Origin: Rhamnusium bicolor
Taxonomy: Eukaryota; Arthropoda; Insecta; Coleoptera; Cerambycidae
Direction of reading: 5' to 3'
Assembly: GCA_029963845.1 (NCBI GenBank)
Contig: JANEYF010005532.1
Location: 939,001-1,003,000 of the forward strand
Length of the DNA stretch: 64,000 nucleotides
Shown here: one piece after another, positions 32,967-42,540 of the stretch
Position numbering within the stretch: position 1 is the first letter of the stretch
Layout: each line of letters starts with the position of its first letter
The notes under the pieces: model-generated
Told to the model about the DNA's origin: nothing
Database searches by the model: none
The model's input: the letters and a program-made list of their open reading frames with translations, nothing else
Position numbers and translations under genes: made by a program

Positions 32967-35675
32967 TTACCCGTTATCCAGTAACTGTACCTTCGGCCTC
33001 TTGTGCCTCGGTGCGTCGACCGGATCATAGGAGGTGGCCTCCCTGATCAGCGGGTTCCTGTGCTCCTCAGCTAAGGTGTACAGTTTCTTCGCTCTATCCC
33101 GGATGATTTCGGTGACTGGTGTGTACTCCAGGTCCCTGAAGATGTCAGCGTTTCTAACGTACCATGGTGCGCCCACCGCTGTCCTGATGGCCACGTTTTC
33201 CACGGCTTGGATCTTCTTCAGATAGGTCTTCGCTTGGTATCCCCATGCTACGGAGGCGTAGGTCAGCTGTGGTCTGATGAGTGCTTTGACTAGCAGAAGC
33301 TTGTTCCTCAGACTGAGCCTGCTCTGGTTCCCTACCATCGGGTAGATGAGAGCTCTCGTCCGCTTGGCCTTTACCACGATGGCTTCGGTGTTCTGTCTCC
33401 ATGTCAGGCCTTTATCCATGATTACGCCAAGGTACTTGACGGAATCGTGCCATTGGATGTCCTCGCCGAACATGGAGACGTGTCCTGTGGGGGTTTCCTT
33501 GCGTCCTTTCCTGAAGAGAATCGTCTGGCTTTTCTCCGCGTTGACTGCGACTTTCCACTTGATACACCATTCTTCCAGAAGAGAGGCTGCCTCTTGGAGT
33601 CTTCTGGTGGCTGTTCCCGCTCTCCAGGATCTGGCCGTGACGGCCGTGTCGTCCGCGTAGAGTGCCATTGCGGTGCCTTCGGCCCTTGGGAGATCAGAGG
33701 TGAAGACAGCGAACAGATGGGGTGACAGCACAGAGCCTTGGGGGACTCCGGCTTCCATCGGTCGATACGTGGACACACAGTCCCTGATCTTCACTCGCAT
33801 CTGTCTCCCGTGCAGGTATGATCTAACTAGTTTGACGAGTGCAATGGGATAACCCATACTCATCATTTTAGCTAGTAGACCATCGTGCCAGACCCTGTCG
33901 AAAGCCTTCGCAACGTCCAGGAGTAGTGCCGCCGTGACCTGTCTTTGGTTGAAACCTTTAGTGACTTCTTCGGTGATCCTGAGCACTTGGAGTTCCGTAC
34001 TATGTCCTGTCCTGTACGCGAACTGTTCATTCGGGATGATTTGGAGCTCTTCGGTTTCCTCTTCTATTCTTCTCAAGATGACGCGCTCGGCTACCTTGCT
34101 CACAGCTGAGAGTAGGCTGATGGGCCTGTAAGAGGAGGGAAAGAGTAGTTCCTTACCTGGCTTCGGGATGACTATGACGTCGGCCTTCTTCCACCTGTCC
34201 GGAAAGTATCTGAGCCTCAAGATCCCGTTGATGATATTCACCAGGGCTGCCACCCCTTTGCTGGGTAGCTTCTTGAGGGCGATGTTTCCGATCTTGTCAC
34301 ATCCAGGAGCTTTCCTCGGCATTAAGCTCCTTAGAATCTCCTTGACCTCCTCTGGAGTGGTCGGACGGATGTGATCATCGTCTGGCAGGCGGAGCATCCG
34401 ACGCACTCTGCGTTCCACGTCATCAACCCAGTCCTCGTCCTCATCATCGAGTTGGTTTTCCCTACACTGCAGTTCCAAGCTGTCCGCGAATGCTTCGGCT
34501 TTTTCCTGGCAAGTGTAGACAATCCCATTCTCTCCGTGGATTGGGGACATTGGTTTCGGCCTGTTCCGCAGAGCACGCTGGGTGTTCCAGATGCTCCTGT
34601 CCTGTGGGTCCAGTGATTCCAGGTGACGCTGCCATCCTTCTTGACGGTGTTCCTGGAGGGCAGCTTTGACTCTCCTGTTCAGCGTGTTATACGCGTGCCT
34701 GTCCTCAGGGAGTCTAGTCCTTTGGGCCCTTTTCTTCGTCCTTCGTCTGTCCCGAATCAGCTGCCTGAGGTCCTCCGTGAGGTTTGCCATCGGTGTTGGT
34801 GCCCTTCTGGTCTCTGTCTCTGTAGTGCTTTCCTCCATCGCTTCCTGGATCTGGTTTTCCAGGGAGGTGATGGCCCTCTCCACATCTTCCTCGGATTCAA
34901 TCCTGGGAATATGTGCAATGTTCCTTTGCAGTGCTGCACGGAACAATTCCCAGTCTGTCCTCCTTTTGACGAAGGTCCCAGTGTCCACATCATCCTTCTC
35001 TCCTAGATCCAAGAAGATCGGATTATGCTCGGTGGAACCTTCCGTCCTGGTAGAGATTTCCGCATTGAGGGTCATCTCCTTCATTATAGCGATGTCCAGC
35101 ACATCCGGTCGGTGGATCCCATTGTCGTGCGTTGGCTCGTCCGGTCCTAGTGCCTGCATGTTGCCAGCGTGTCGTCCCAGGAATCTCAGCAGATCTCGTC
35201 CTAGAGTGTTGGTGACTCTGCTGTTCCATTCCTGTGACTTGGCGTTCAGGTCCCCTATGGCAAGTACCTGAGTCTGGTCCTGGAATATTGCATCCAGGTC
35301 CGTGTCCAGGATCCGGCATCGGGGCGGCTGATAACAGGATACCACTTGAATGTCGCCATTTCGTGCCGTTGACACTACTACGGCGGTGGCTTCCAGGTTT
35401 TCCATGTCCGGCAGCACGATTGGATGGTGGTCGATCGACTTCTTTACCAGCAGGGCTACTCCTCTCATCGGCCTTGGTCCAGCGTAGTCCTTCCTGTAGA
35501 CATGGTAGCCAGGGAAGTTGGCTGGCTTCAGCGGCGTCATCTTCGTTTCCTGTAGTGCCAACACGTCTATGTCGTACCGGGCTAGGAGTTCCTCCACTTC
35601 AAGTTTTCTTCCTTGTAGCCCGTTAACGTTCCATGAGGCGATCTGCAGGAAGTTCGGCTTCACCTGAAAAGACAT
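32967..35675 (-). CDS. Jockey-clade ORF2: endonuclease-reverse transcriptase, intact
   Basis: 902 residues, close to the length of jockey-type ORF2 proteins. Residues ~1-225 are the exonuclease-endonuclease-phosphatase endonuclease that nicks target DNA: ASWNVNGLQGRKLEVEELL, ALQETKM (catalytic E), GDLNAKSQEWNS, and STEHNPIFLDL with the C-terminal H (E where the usual motif has D). The RT follows: SSYRPISLLSAVSKVAERVI, ALLLDVAKAFDRVWHDGLL (first D), EAGVPQGSVLSPHLFAVF, ALYADDTAVTARS (catalytic ADD), KYLGVIMDKGLTW. No RNase H follows. The start ATG shares its A with the ORF1 stop (TAATG at 35677-35673), so translation probably depends on stop-start coupling. No internal stops or frameshifts; this ORF looks functional. 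Confidence 0.95.
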   Translation of the reverse strand: MSFQVKPNFLQIASWNVNGLQGRKLEVEELLARYDIDVLALQETKMTPLKPANFPGYHVYRKDYAGPRPMRGVALLVKKSIDHHPIVLPDMENLEATAVVVSTARNGDIQVVSCYQPPRCRILDTDLDAIFQDQTQVLAIGDLNAKSQEWNSRVTNTLGRDLLRFLGRHAGNMQALGPDEPTHDNGIHRPDVLDIAIMKEMTLNAEISTRTEGSTEHNPIFLDLGEKDDVDTGTFVKRRTDWELFRAALQRNIAHIPRIESEEDVERAITSLENQIQEAMEESTTETETRRAPTPMANLTEDLRQLIRDRRRTKKRAQRTRLPEDRHAYNTLNRRVKAALQEHRQEGWQRHLESLDPQDRSIWNTQRALRNRPKPMSPIHGENGIVYTCQEKAEAFADSLELQCRENQLDDEDEDWVDDVERRVRRMLRLPDDDHIRPTTPEEVKEILRSLMPRKAPGCDKIGNIALKKLPSKGVAALVNIINGILRLRYFPDRWKKADVIVIPKPGKELLFPSSYRPISLLSAVSKVAERVILRRIEEETEELQIIPNEQFAYRTGHSTELQVLRITEEVTKGFNQRQVTAALLLDVAKAFDRVWHDGLLAKMMSMGYPIALVKLVRSYLHGRQMRVKIRDCVSTYRPMEAGVPQGSVLSPHLFAVFTSDLPRAEGTAMALYADDTAVTARSWRAGTATRRLQEAASLLEEWCIKWKVAVNAEKSQTILFRKGRKETPTGHVSMFGEDIQWHDSVKYLGVIMDKGLTWRQNTEAIVVKAKRTRALIYPMVGNQSRLSLRNKLLLVKALIRPQLTYASVAWGYQAKTYLKKIQAVENVAIRTAVGAPWYVRNADIFRDLEYTPVTEIIRDRAKKLYTLAEEHRNPLIREATSYDPVDAPRHKRPKVQLLDNG

Positions 35676-36981
35676 TACAGATTAGTAAAGCCTGGCATCT
35701 GTGCAAAAAATGCGCTCATTGCTGAGCACATTTGCTGCATCTGTTTGAGCACCGCGGTGAGGTTTTGAGCCTCCACGGGTGCTCGTTGTTGCCTGGCAGG
35801 GCCGGCGCTCGGTCCTGCGTTACCTTGAGCTACCCTTGCGTAGCTCAGCCCGCTGGTGGCGGGTCTTTTGGCCTCCCTCGGTGGCTGTTGGGTCCTTGGA
35901 GCCTGCTTCTGGGGGCCCGCGGGCTTCTTGGGATATTTGGGACATCCTTTATAGCTGGCCGGGTGCGCTCCCTGGCAGTTTGCGCACCTCGCTGGGACGT
36001 CCTGCTTCTTTTTGCAGTCCGCTGTCCGATGGGCCTCGCCGCACTTCACGCACTTGGCCTGTGCGGTGCACCTACCCTGTGCGTGGCCGAAACGCTGGCA
36101 TCGGTGGCATTGGGTGACGCTCTGTTGCGCCCTTTGTCTCTCTGTGCGGACTACTAGGTAGCAGCACCTCGTTACCTCCAGGATCTTCTCCTGGTCCAGT
36201 GGCACTTGGACCAGTACCAGTGGGATCTCCATCTTGGTCCTCCTCGACGTCATCCGCTGGACAGAGATCGGCGAGAAGCCCTTGTCTTCCAGGTCTTTCT
36301 TGATCTCTTCGCAGCTTACGCCACTAGGGATGCCGCGTATCACTACCCTCAGGAGCCTCTCTTCAGGGAGCGCGTAGGTGTGGTACTCCCTTTTCTCCTG
36401 TGTGAAGATTTTTGTCATCTTCCTATAATCTTCACTCGTTGATGGGTCGATGGAGATGCCTTCACCAACTACGCGGGCCTTTTGAAGTTGACGTTTGCCT
36501 CGCGCAAACGTCTGCTTACCACCGTCCACGTTTCCTTTTTCCTAAGGACGACTGGCGGTATCTTGGGCGTCTTGGCTGGTTCCATTGGGGTCGGTCCTGG
36601 ATTCCGGTCCTCCTGCCGGCTCGTACTCTCTTCTGGGGCCTCAGTGCCTTTAGGAGTCCGGGCCTCCTGGGTCCTGGCCTGTTTGGGCTCCTCTTCTTCA
36701 CTGTCGGAGTTTGCCTTCCTCCTTTTCTTATTAGCGGACTTCGTGGGTCCGACTTGGGCCCCCTGGATGGCTTTCAGGAGCTCCTCGTGCTGCCTGTCCA
36801 TCCTTGATTGCATTTGAGCCATCCTTAGGCTCATTTCTTCTATTTGGGCCCTCAGTGCCTTGTTTTCGGCCCTTAGGCGCAGCTTTTCTTGGTCCACAAT
36901 CTCCAAATCCATGTTGCATGGGGTGGAAGCCCTGGAACTACCACTCTGCGAGTCCTCGTCCACTTCTCTATGGTTTCCCAT
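35675..36981 (-). pseudogene. Jockey-clade ORF1 (Gag-like RNA-binding protein), one frameshift
   Basis: Starts at the ATG at 36981 (MGNHREVDEDSQSGSS); the frame extends further upstream but only through a GTG. The N-terminal part has a predicted coiled coil (LRLRAENKALRAQIEEMSLR) and a basic, proline-rich linker, and reads PPVVLRKKETWTVVSRRL before ending at a stop near 36469. The C-terminal part continues in another frame from VVGEGISID through LRVVIRGIPSGVSCEEIKKD and three zinc knuckles (CHRCQRFGHAQGRC, CVKCGEAHRTADC, CANCQGAHPASYKGC) to TNL and the stop at 35677-35675. The two frames join near a run of four T (36480-36483, plus strand), where a single extra base would explain the break. 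Gag proteins of this clade bind element RNA. The one-base defect could be mutation or an assembly error. Confidence 0.85.
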
Positions 36982-37349
36982 ACCCTCCTCCTGGGTATGC
37001 GTAGCTTTATCTGAAAAAGAAAGCTGAAAAATAGAAGTTATGGTTAGTACACACAAAATATAACAAAAATATGTGTCTCCAGGAGGGAGACTTTTTTTAT
37101 CCTTTTATATTAGCGTCTTGAAAAAGACGACTAATATTTCTCTTCTTCTGAATTCTTTTCGCAAAAAGTATATTAGAGCCTTGAAAAAGGCAACTAATAT
37201 TTCAAGCTCGACCGCGCCAACCGTTGCTTAACTTTCGTTAGCTCCGACTGCGCCGACCGTTGCTTAACTTCGGATATCACTTCGGGTAGATCACAGTGGC
37301 ACTATACTTCCGTATACACGTCTGCACTCGTTCACTGCTTGCACTCGAA
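36982..37349 (-). promoter_or_regulatory. Jockey 5' UTR with duplicated modules
   Basis: Non-LTR elements carry an internal promoter here. Two types of direct repeat are visible: a ~30-base module (AAGTTAAGCAACGGTYGGCG) at 37270-37241 and 37234-37205, and a ~33-base hairpin module (TATTAGTCGTCTTTTTCAAG then ACGCTAATA) at 37202-37169 and 37140-37107. The hairpin module keeps pairing potential in both copies. A promoter role is inferred from position. Confidence 0.6.
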
Positions 37350-37652
37350 TGGATACTCGACGGACCAAAATAAGTGGATTATATAAATATAATTAGAAAA
37401 ATAAAACACCGCTTTAACGTCCAAACACCTAGTATTTCCTAAACGATTTTTTGTAAACTTCACAATATTAACGCTTCGCAAAACTAACTCATCACAATGA
37501 GTTTAGTAGAAATAAAAAAAAATGTCTGTATGCATTTAAAGACTCCTAATTTTTAGGGGTGCACTTATATATATAGGTAAATTAGGTTCAATCGACTTAT
37601 TTTGGTCCATATATTATCCAGTAAATTTTTGTCCATACATTTCGGACACTCT

Positions 37653-38250
37653 GTCTTCTAGTTTCTTTGACGGAAATCTGCACGCGCCTACCAGCGCATT
37701 ATCAAGTTAAATGGGCGCGTTTAGCGAATGCAACTGATAAGAATTAGCGATCAACCTGTTTTGTTATTATTACTGGTAACAGATGTAATTTCGTGTTTAG
37801 AATCCATTTAAATGTATGAAGACTTATGTTAATGTTATGGCACATTGTCAGAAATTCAAGAATTTCATCGGAGTGAAGTCCCCCGAAGAAGTAATATTGA
37901 ATAAGATCATATAAAAATCGGTTCTCCATGTTTCCCGAAAGAATAGTTGAAAACAATAATTGTATGTTTTAATAAGCTTCATACCTATACTGATATGTGT
38001 CCAGAAAGTAACTACATAAGTTGTAAATTTCTTCTGATTATATTGAGCTGTTCAATAATTGAAAGATGAGCAAGGTTTCGTTCCGGATGCCACTGTATCT
38101 AAAAGTCAGTGGGTAACTTAATTTATATGAAAAACTGACGTGATATCGATAATTAATAGGTATCTACCGTAATGAATTCTTAAGCAATGATCACGGAGAT
38201 TTTTTAATATAAATGACGGCTTGCAGAGCGTCGTTAAAATGATTAAGCGT
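37653..38250. other. No gene recognised
   Basis: AT-rich sequence without supported features between the MITE and the minisatellite. Confidence 0.4.
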
Positions 38251-38503
38251 CATTTGCGACTTTCCATGTATTGTTACTTTCAATCGCAATTACGAGTTTT
38301 AAAGTCTCATTTGCGCCGTTACATCTCACAATTGCGACTTTACATCTCGCAACTGTGACTTAATATCCCACAATTGCGACTTTACATCTCACAATTGCGA
38401 CTTCACATCTCACATTTGCGACTTTACGTCTCGCAATTGCAACTTTACATCTCGCATTTGCGACTTTACATCTTGCAATTGTGACTTTCAATCATACAAT
38501 TGC
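38251..38503 (+). repeat. 21-bp minisatellite
   Basis: About ten to twelve imperfect copies of the unit ACATCTCACAATTGCGACTT plus T. Copies differ at a few positions (CACAATTG, CGCAATTG, CGCATTTG). The unit is divisible by three but the array carries no convincing ORF. Confidence 0.9.
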
Positions 38504-39950
38504 TTCGTATTGTGACAATAGTAAGATTTTTTAAAATTTGCAGTGGAACTTCAGTACGTTGTTGCTCAGAGTAGGTCTGTTACATTGGAAATATTAGGGA
38601 ATGTGAGAAATCGCTTTTATTTAAGATTTGGTTATTGCCAAGATGTTAATAGTTTATATTTTGGGCATTTCTCAAATTAAAATTAAAAATAAATATCATA
38701 TTTCTAGAAAAAAAATAATGAAATAATTATTGCGTATTACATAAGCATTCTTTCAAAACTAACATGATAACAATAATTACTACCTATAGTTTTTTATATA
38801 TTATATTGTCATTTTTATATGAATGCGTTAGTATAAAAATTTTAAGTGGATAGTGAATCAAATACGATACGTCCAATACCTTTTATTTTAGAAATTAAAA
38901 CAACTACTCAATCTAGTAACGAGAATTGCATTGAATTAAATAATAGTATTCTTAATATTGGAAACAAACAAATATTGAAATAGACTCACCAAAAAGAAAA
39001 AAATTACTATAAATATTTATTATCGTTATTGTTAGATTTGAAAGAATGCTTATATAATACTCGATAATTGTTTCATTATTTTCTTTCCATGAATACATAA
39101 ACATTAAGCAAAATATCAGATTTTTAAAATAAATGTCTTATTTCTTTATCAAGTTCTTTTACTGTTAAGCTTAATTTTTTCAACCATTTTATGTCTTACA
39201 GAGAAATAAAAACTGTCCCGAGATCTAGAGACACCTACAAATAAAGCACAAACAAATATACGGATAGAATAGAGAACCTTCTTTATTTCTCTCCTTAATA
39301 TAGTTATTATTTATTTAAAAAATTCCTTATTCAAGATCTTCTTTTCACATATTCATAAAAAGGAATCAAATTGTACCTACTATCATTAAGTGAAAAATTT
39401 ATTATTATATCATTTCATTTGTCGATGTCATCTCAAATATCATAATAAGTAATAAAAATGTTTTAAATCCAAAAAATGTGAATTGTAATTATAATTTTTT
39501 GGCAAAATTGCTAATTGCACTAAATAGTTTTTTGTGGAAATCCTTATTTTAAACCTAACTAATATTTTTTGCTAATAGCACTGTAAGTTAAAATTTAAAG
39601 GTCGTGAAGAGCCACATGTGTTTCAATTTTAACAATATAGAACAGACTATGTAACATATTTGAATAAGAGTAAAAGAACATGAAAGCATACCATTAATAA
39701 TAATAAAAAAAACTACGGGCATGTAACGCATTGTATAAACAATATTATTTTATTAACTTAGAGAATAAATTACTTTAAGCAAATTATCGTTAATAAATGT
39801 ATTTAATTTATTAATTTTGGCAATGAATTGCATGATTACCTGAATGCATAAACGGAAAATAAATACATGATTCAATAACCTATCATTGTATAATAGGCTT
39901 TTGAAAGTAACAGCAGTAAAAATAACGAGAATAAAAATAATTTTTTTCTA
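38504..39950. other. Very AT-rich stretch without recognised gene
   Basis: No coding, repeat-end or RNA gene signal that I can support. Confidence 0.45.
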
Positions 39951-40720
39951 CTCCCCACATAGAAAATACTATTTTGCTCCCTCATTTCGGGGAGCAAAGT
40001 AGTACTTTTCCTCCCTCGGGAGGAAAATACTTTACTTCCCTAGGGAGGAAAATACTTTAGCTCCCTCTGGAAGCAAACAAGTAAAAACTTCAAATAGCTG
40101 TAATAGTAGTGTATAGACTTCTTTTATTGATACACAAACTTACTGAAAATGAATGCTTTTCTTTGAAACAAATTTTTTATTACTTATTTTTATTTATAAA
40201 AATTGAAAACAGTTTAAATCGAGGTTTAAATTAACATCAGTAACTAAATAGTGTTAACATTTATGGTACAATTAGTTAAATTACTGATGGAGATTGCCCC
40301 TGAAGAAATACAATACGGTAATAGATTTAACGAAACCACGTTTGCTTCTTCCAGAATATCTTGAGGAACTTCATCTTCACATTCGGAATATATTATTATA
40401 AACTTTTTGGAAGTTTGTTTATTTTGAAAACAAGAAGCAACCTTAGCAACGTTCCATGTACTTTGATCTTCAACAATATTTACTTATCTAAATACCTCTT
40501 ATGACATTTTGACATATTTGGTTTTTTGATTGTCATGCATAAGAAAATATAATAAAATATATGTAAAACCAATGTAAAACACTGTAAATCATCGTAGAAA
40601 CAATCATATGTATTACACAGGAGCAAAGTGCCATTTCCTCCCTTGGATATTGATGCCCTCCGCTTCGCGTCAGGTATCAAACTATCCGCGGGAGGAAATT
40701 ATGCACTTTTCTCCCTTGTC
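39951..40720. repeat. Region bounded by clustered GGGAGG/CCTCCC palindromes
   Basis: The left cluster (39951-40075) has CTCCCTCATTTCGGGGAG, CCTCCCTCGGGAGG and TTCCCTAGGGAGG, with GAGGAAAATACTTTA repeated. The right cluster (40618-40720) has GGAGCAAAGTGCCATTTCC, CCTCCCTTGG and CCGCGGGAGG around CCTCCGCTTCGCGTC. The two clusters are related and partly inverted, suggesting the ends of one ~0.77-kb DNA element; no transposase is seen between them. Confidence 0.45.
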
Positions 40721-42097
40721 ATGCAAATAGCCATTATCCAATAAATCTGTTAATTAAGTTCATACATTTTAAAAGATCTATAAGTACTGTTTCAATAAAT
40801 AAATATAGCAGTACTTATAAAAAATCAGATATAATGAATACAACAAACCTATTACTGATATAGGTACGACTATGCTTGGATCAATCAATATTGCACAACA
40901 GTTTTGCGAGCAGTGTGTAAATAATTACATTAATAAGCAAATCTTACAAAACTGTATGAAAATAATATCTAAAAAACACTACCGATATTTCAAAAAACTT
41001 TTATTTAAAGAAACCAAGCATCAAACTTAAAAAAATAGGAAAATGTAAGTTTGATACAATGTGCTATCAATAATTTATTAAAAAAAAGAGAATTGCTAAA
41101 ATCTGAATTAAAATTTTCGTTCTGAATTTCAGCAACTACAAAATTAACTCTTTTAAGTAAATATTCCTCTGAATTTATCTCAACAAAGTCCATGTAATAG
41201 ATTTGTTGGACGATCTTGCCAAGCTTTTTTCCAATTAGTCCAACTTTGTATATGTTACCATTTCTGAGATCTCAAAGGTTAGCATTTAAATAGTTCTTAC
41301 TCTGTATATACGATCTGCACTAATAATACTATCATTTCCTTTTTTTTACACATTATGTAAACTGAAATAAAAGTTTCTCATTTGTTTGTTCAAATTTGAC
41401 ATCATGTTTGGCTGGGTTACACTTTTTTTATAATCAATGGGGTGTTATTTTATGGTATCGCTTCTCATATCTCCGCCAATGCCAGTAACCCATATTAGAA
41501 GTAGACTGTGGAACTTCGGCGTCGTCTGTACAAATTCCGGGCGCCGTCTGGACAATGCTCGTCTCTTGCCAAGAGGATTCCTTGAAATTGACTCTACTGT
41601 ATGGAGATTTACGGCTCCGGACTAAAAAAACCGGGATGAAATCATGAATGAGATTTGTTTGTGGAACAGCGTTGTTTTCACTGGAAAATGCAAATTGTTA
41701 GAGCGGAGTTGGCGATAAAAAATTGGAAACGATTCCCAAGTGATGTGATATTTAAATTACACACATGTAAAAATATTAAAAATAAGCAACATGTATAGTT
41801 GATATAATTTTCAGTAATTGTTTCAAAGAAGATGCGAGAAAAAATACTTTTGATATTTTTGTAAAAATTTTAAAAATTTGTTTCGTTTCGAAGAAACTCA
41901 AGAGAAGTATTCCAGAAAATACAAAAAAAAGCTCGAGATTATGTTTTGAGGCAATTCACAATCTTTTTGTCAGAAAAATAAAAAATTAAACGAATTTACA
42001 CCCTCTGCTGAAATTAATGCAACACAAAAATCTTGGGCATGTAATATGGATAACCAAAATAGAACTGACTATAAGGAAGAAATGGTAAAATACTAAT
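40721..42097. other. No gene recognised; one GC-richer patch
   Basis: Mostly AT-rich. A GC-richer patch at 41450-41640 carries a 62-codon frame (41437-41625) without any domain I recognise; I do not call it a gene. Confidence 0.4.
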
Positions 42098-42540
42098 ACG
42101 GTTTTCCACAACGCACCAAAACACCATATATTTCGCGCATTGCGCGTTTCGCCAACCAAATTGGTATCATCTGGTGTGGCAGAATTTGCAGATGATTAAA
42201 ACTAACTTTATGCTAACAATATATACTATTATGTCTAAGCTATTGTTACTGGCCCTCTGTAACTATTTATAAAATTTTTACACTTTGCAATTTCCAAGCT
42301 TTCAAATGCAAATGCAGCTGTCTAGTACTTGTTACATTCCTAATTGATCCTTAAATTGCAACTATCTAGTTTACGGTGTATCATATTTGAGATGAGCCAT
42401 GTGTTCCTTAAATCTAGTTGGAATTGTTCGTCTAATTTGTCCAACGTACTTTTGATTGCAGTCCTTACAACTAATTTTGTAAATCCCTGTCTTTTCGTTT
42501 GTTTCAATTTTGTCCTTTGTATTACCTAGAAGTTGTTGTA
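42098..42540 (-). mobile_element. Penelope-like element: GIY-YIG coding end plus hammerhead-like 3' repeat
   Basis: On the minus strand, one frame (about 42500-42388) reads GIYKISCKDCNQKYVGQI then RRTIPTRFKEHMAHLKYDTP and a stop. This is the GIY-YIG endonuclease domain that Penelope-like elements carry after their RT, with the G-I-Y, Y-V-G and R-F-K-E-H residues present. About 200 bases further comes CCAGATGATACCAATTTGG, TTGGCGAAACGCGC and GGTGTTTTGGTGCG (42180-42105), the same end motif as at 16.7 and 55.7 kb. This co-linear arrangement is the evidence that the motif belongs to a Penelope-like element. The RT itself is missing. Confidence 0.7.

Larger units (their letters stand above)
32395..37349 (-). 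mobile_element. Near-complete jockey-clade non-LTR retrotransposon
   Basis: A 4.95-kb element on the minus strand, flanked by the 13-base target duplication TGGATACTCGACG (32382-32394 and 37350-37362, shifted by the shared CG). In order: ~370-base 5' UTR with tandem and hairpin repeats, ORF1 (gag, one frameshift), ORF2 (endonuclease-RT, intact), ~570-base 3' UTR. The 3' end is a small hairpin with no poly(A). Its GC content is far above the surrounding DNA. Two truncated relatives lie within 9 kb. Only the ORF1 frameshift speaks against recent activity. Confidence 0.93.
32349..37652. mobile_element. MITE with ~65-bp TIRs, split by the jockey insertion
   Basis: The left piece (32349-32394) and right piece (37350-37652) form one element of about 335 bases once the jockey insert is removed. 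The left arm reads GTGTCTCTGAAAAGTCTGG, ACAATTTACTGGATA and, resumed after the insert, GGACCAAAATAAGTGGATT. The right arm, inverted, reads GTGTCCGAAATGTATGG, AAATTTACTGGATA and GGACCAAAATAAGTCGATT. The TIR is therefore cut in two by the retrotransposon, which dates the MITE as older. Confidence 0.75.

Noticed and set aside
33346..36900. Many plus-strand open frames of 60-200 codons opposite the jockey ORFs
   Set aside because: They are antisense shadows of a GC-rich coding sequence and have no recognisable domains.
41437..41625. 62-codon frame in a GC-richer patch, possibly an exon
   Set aside because: No domain similarity that I recognise and no convincing splice sites; could be chance.
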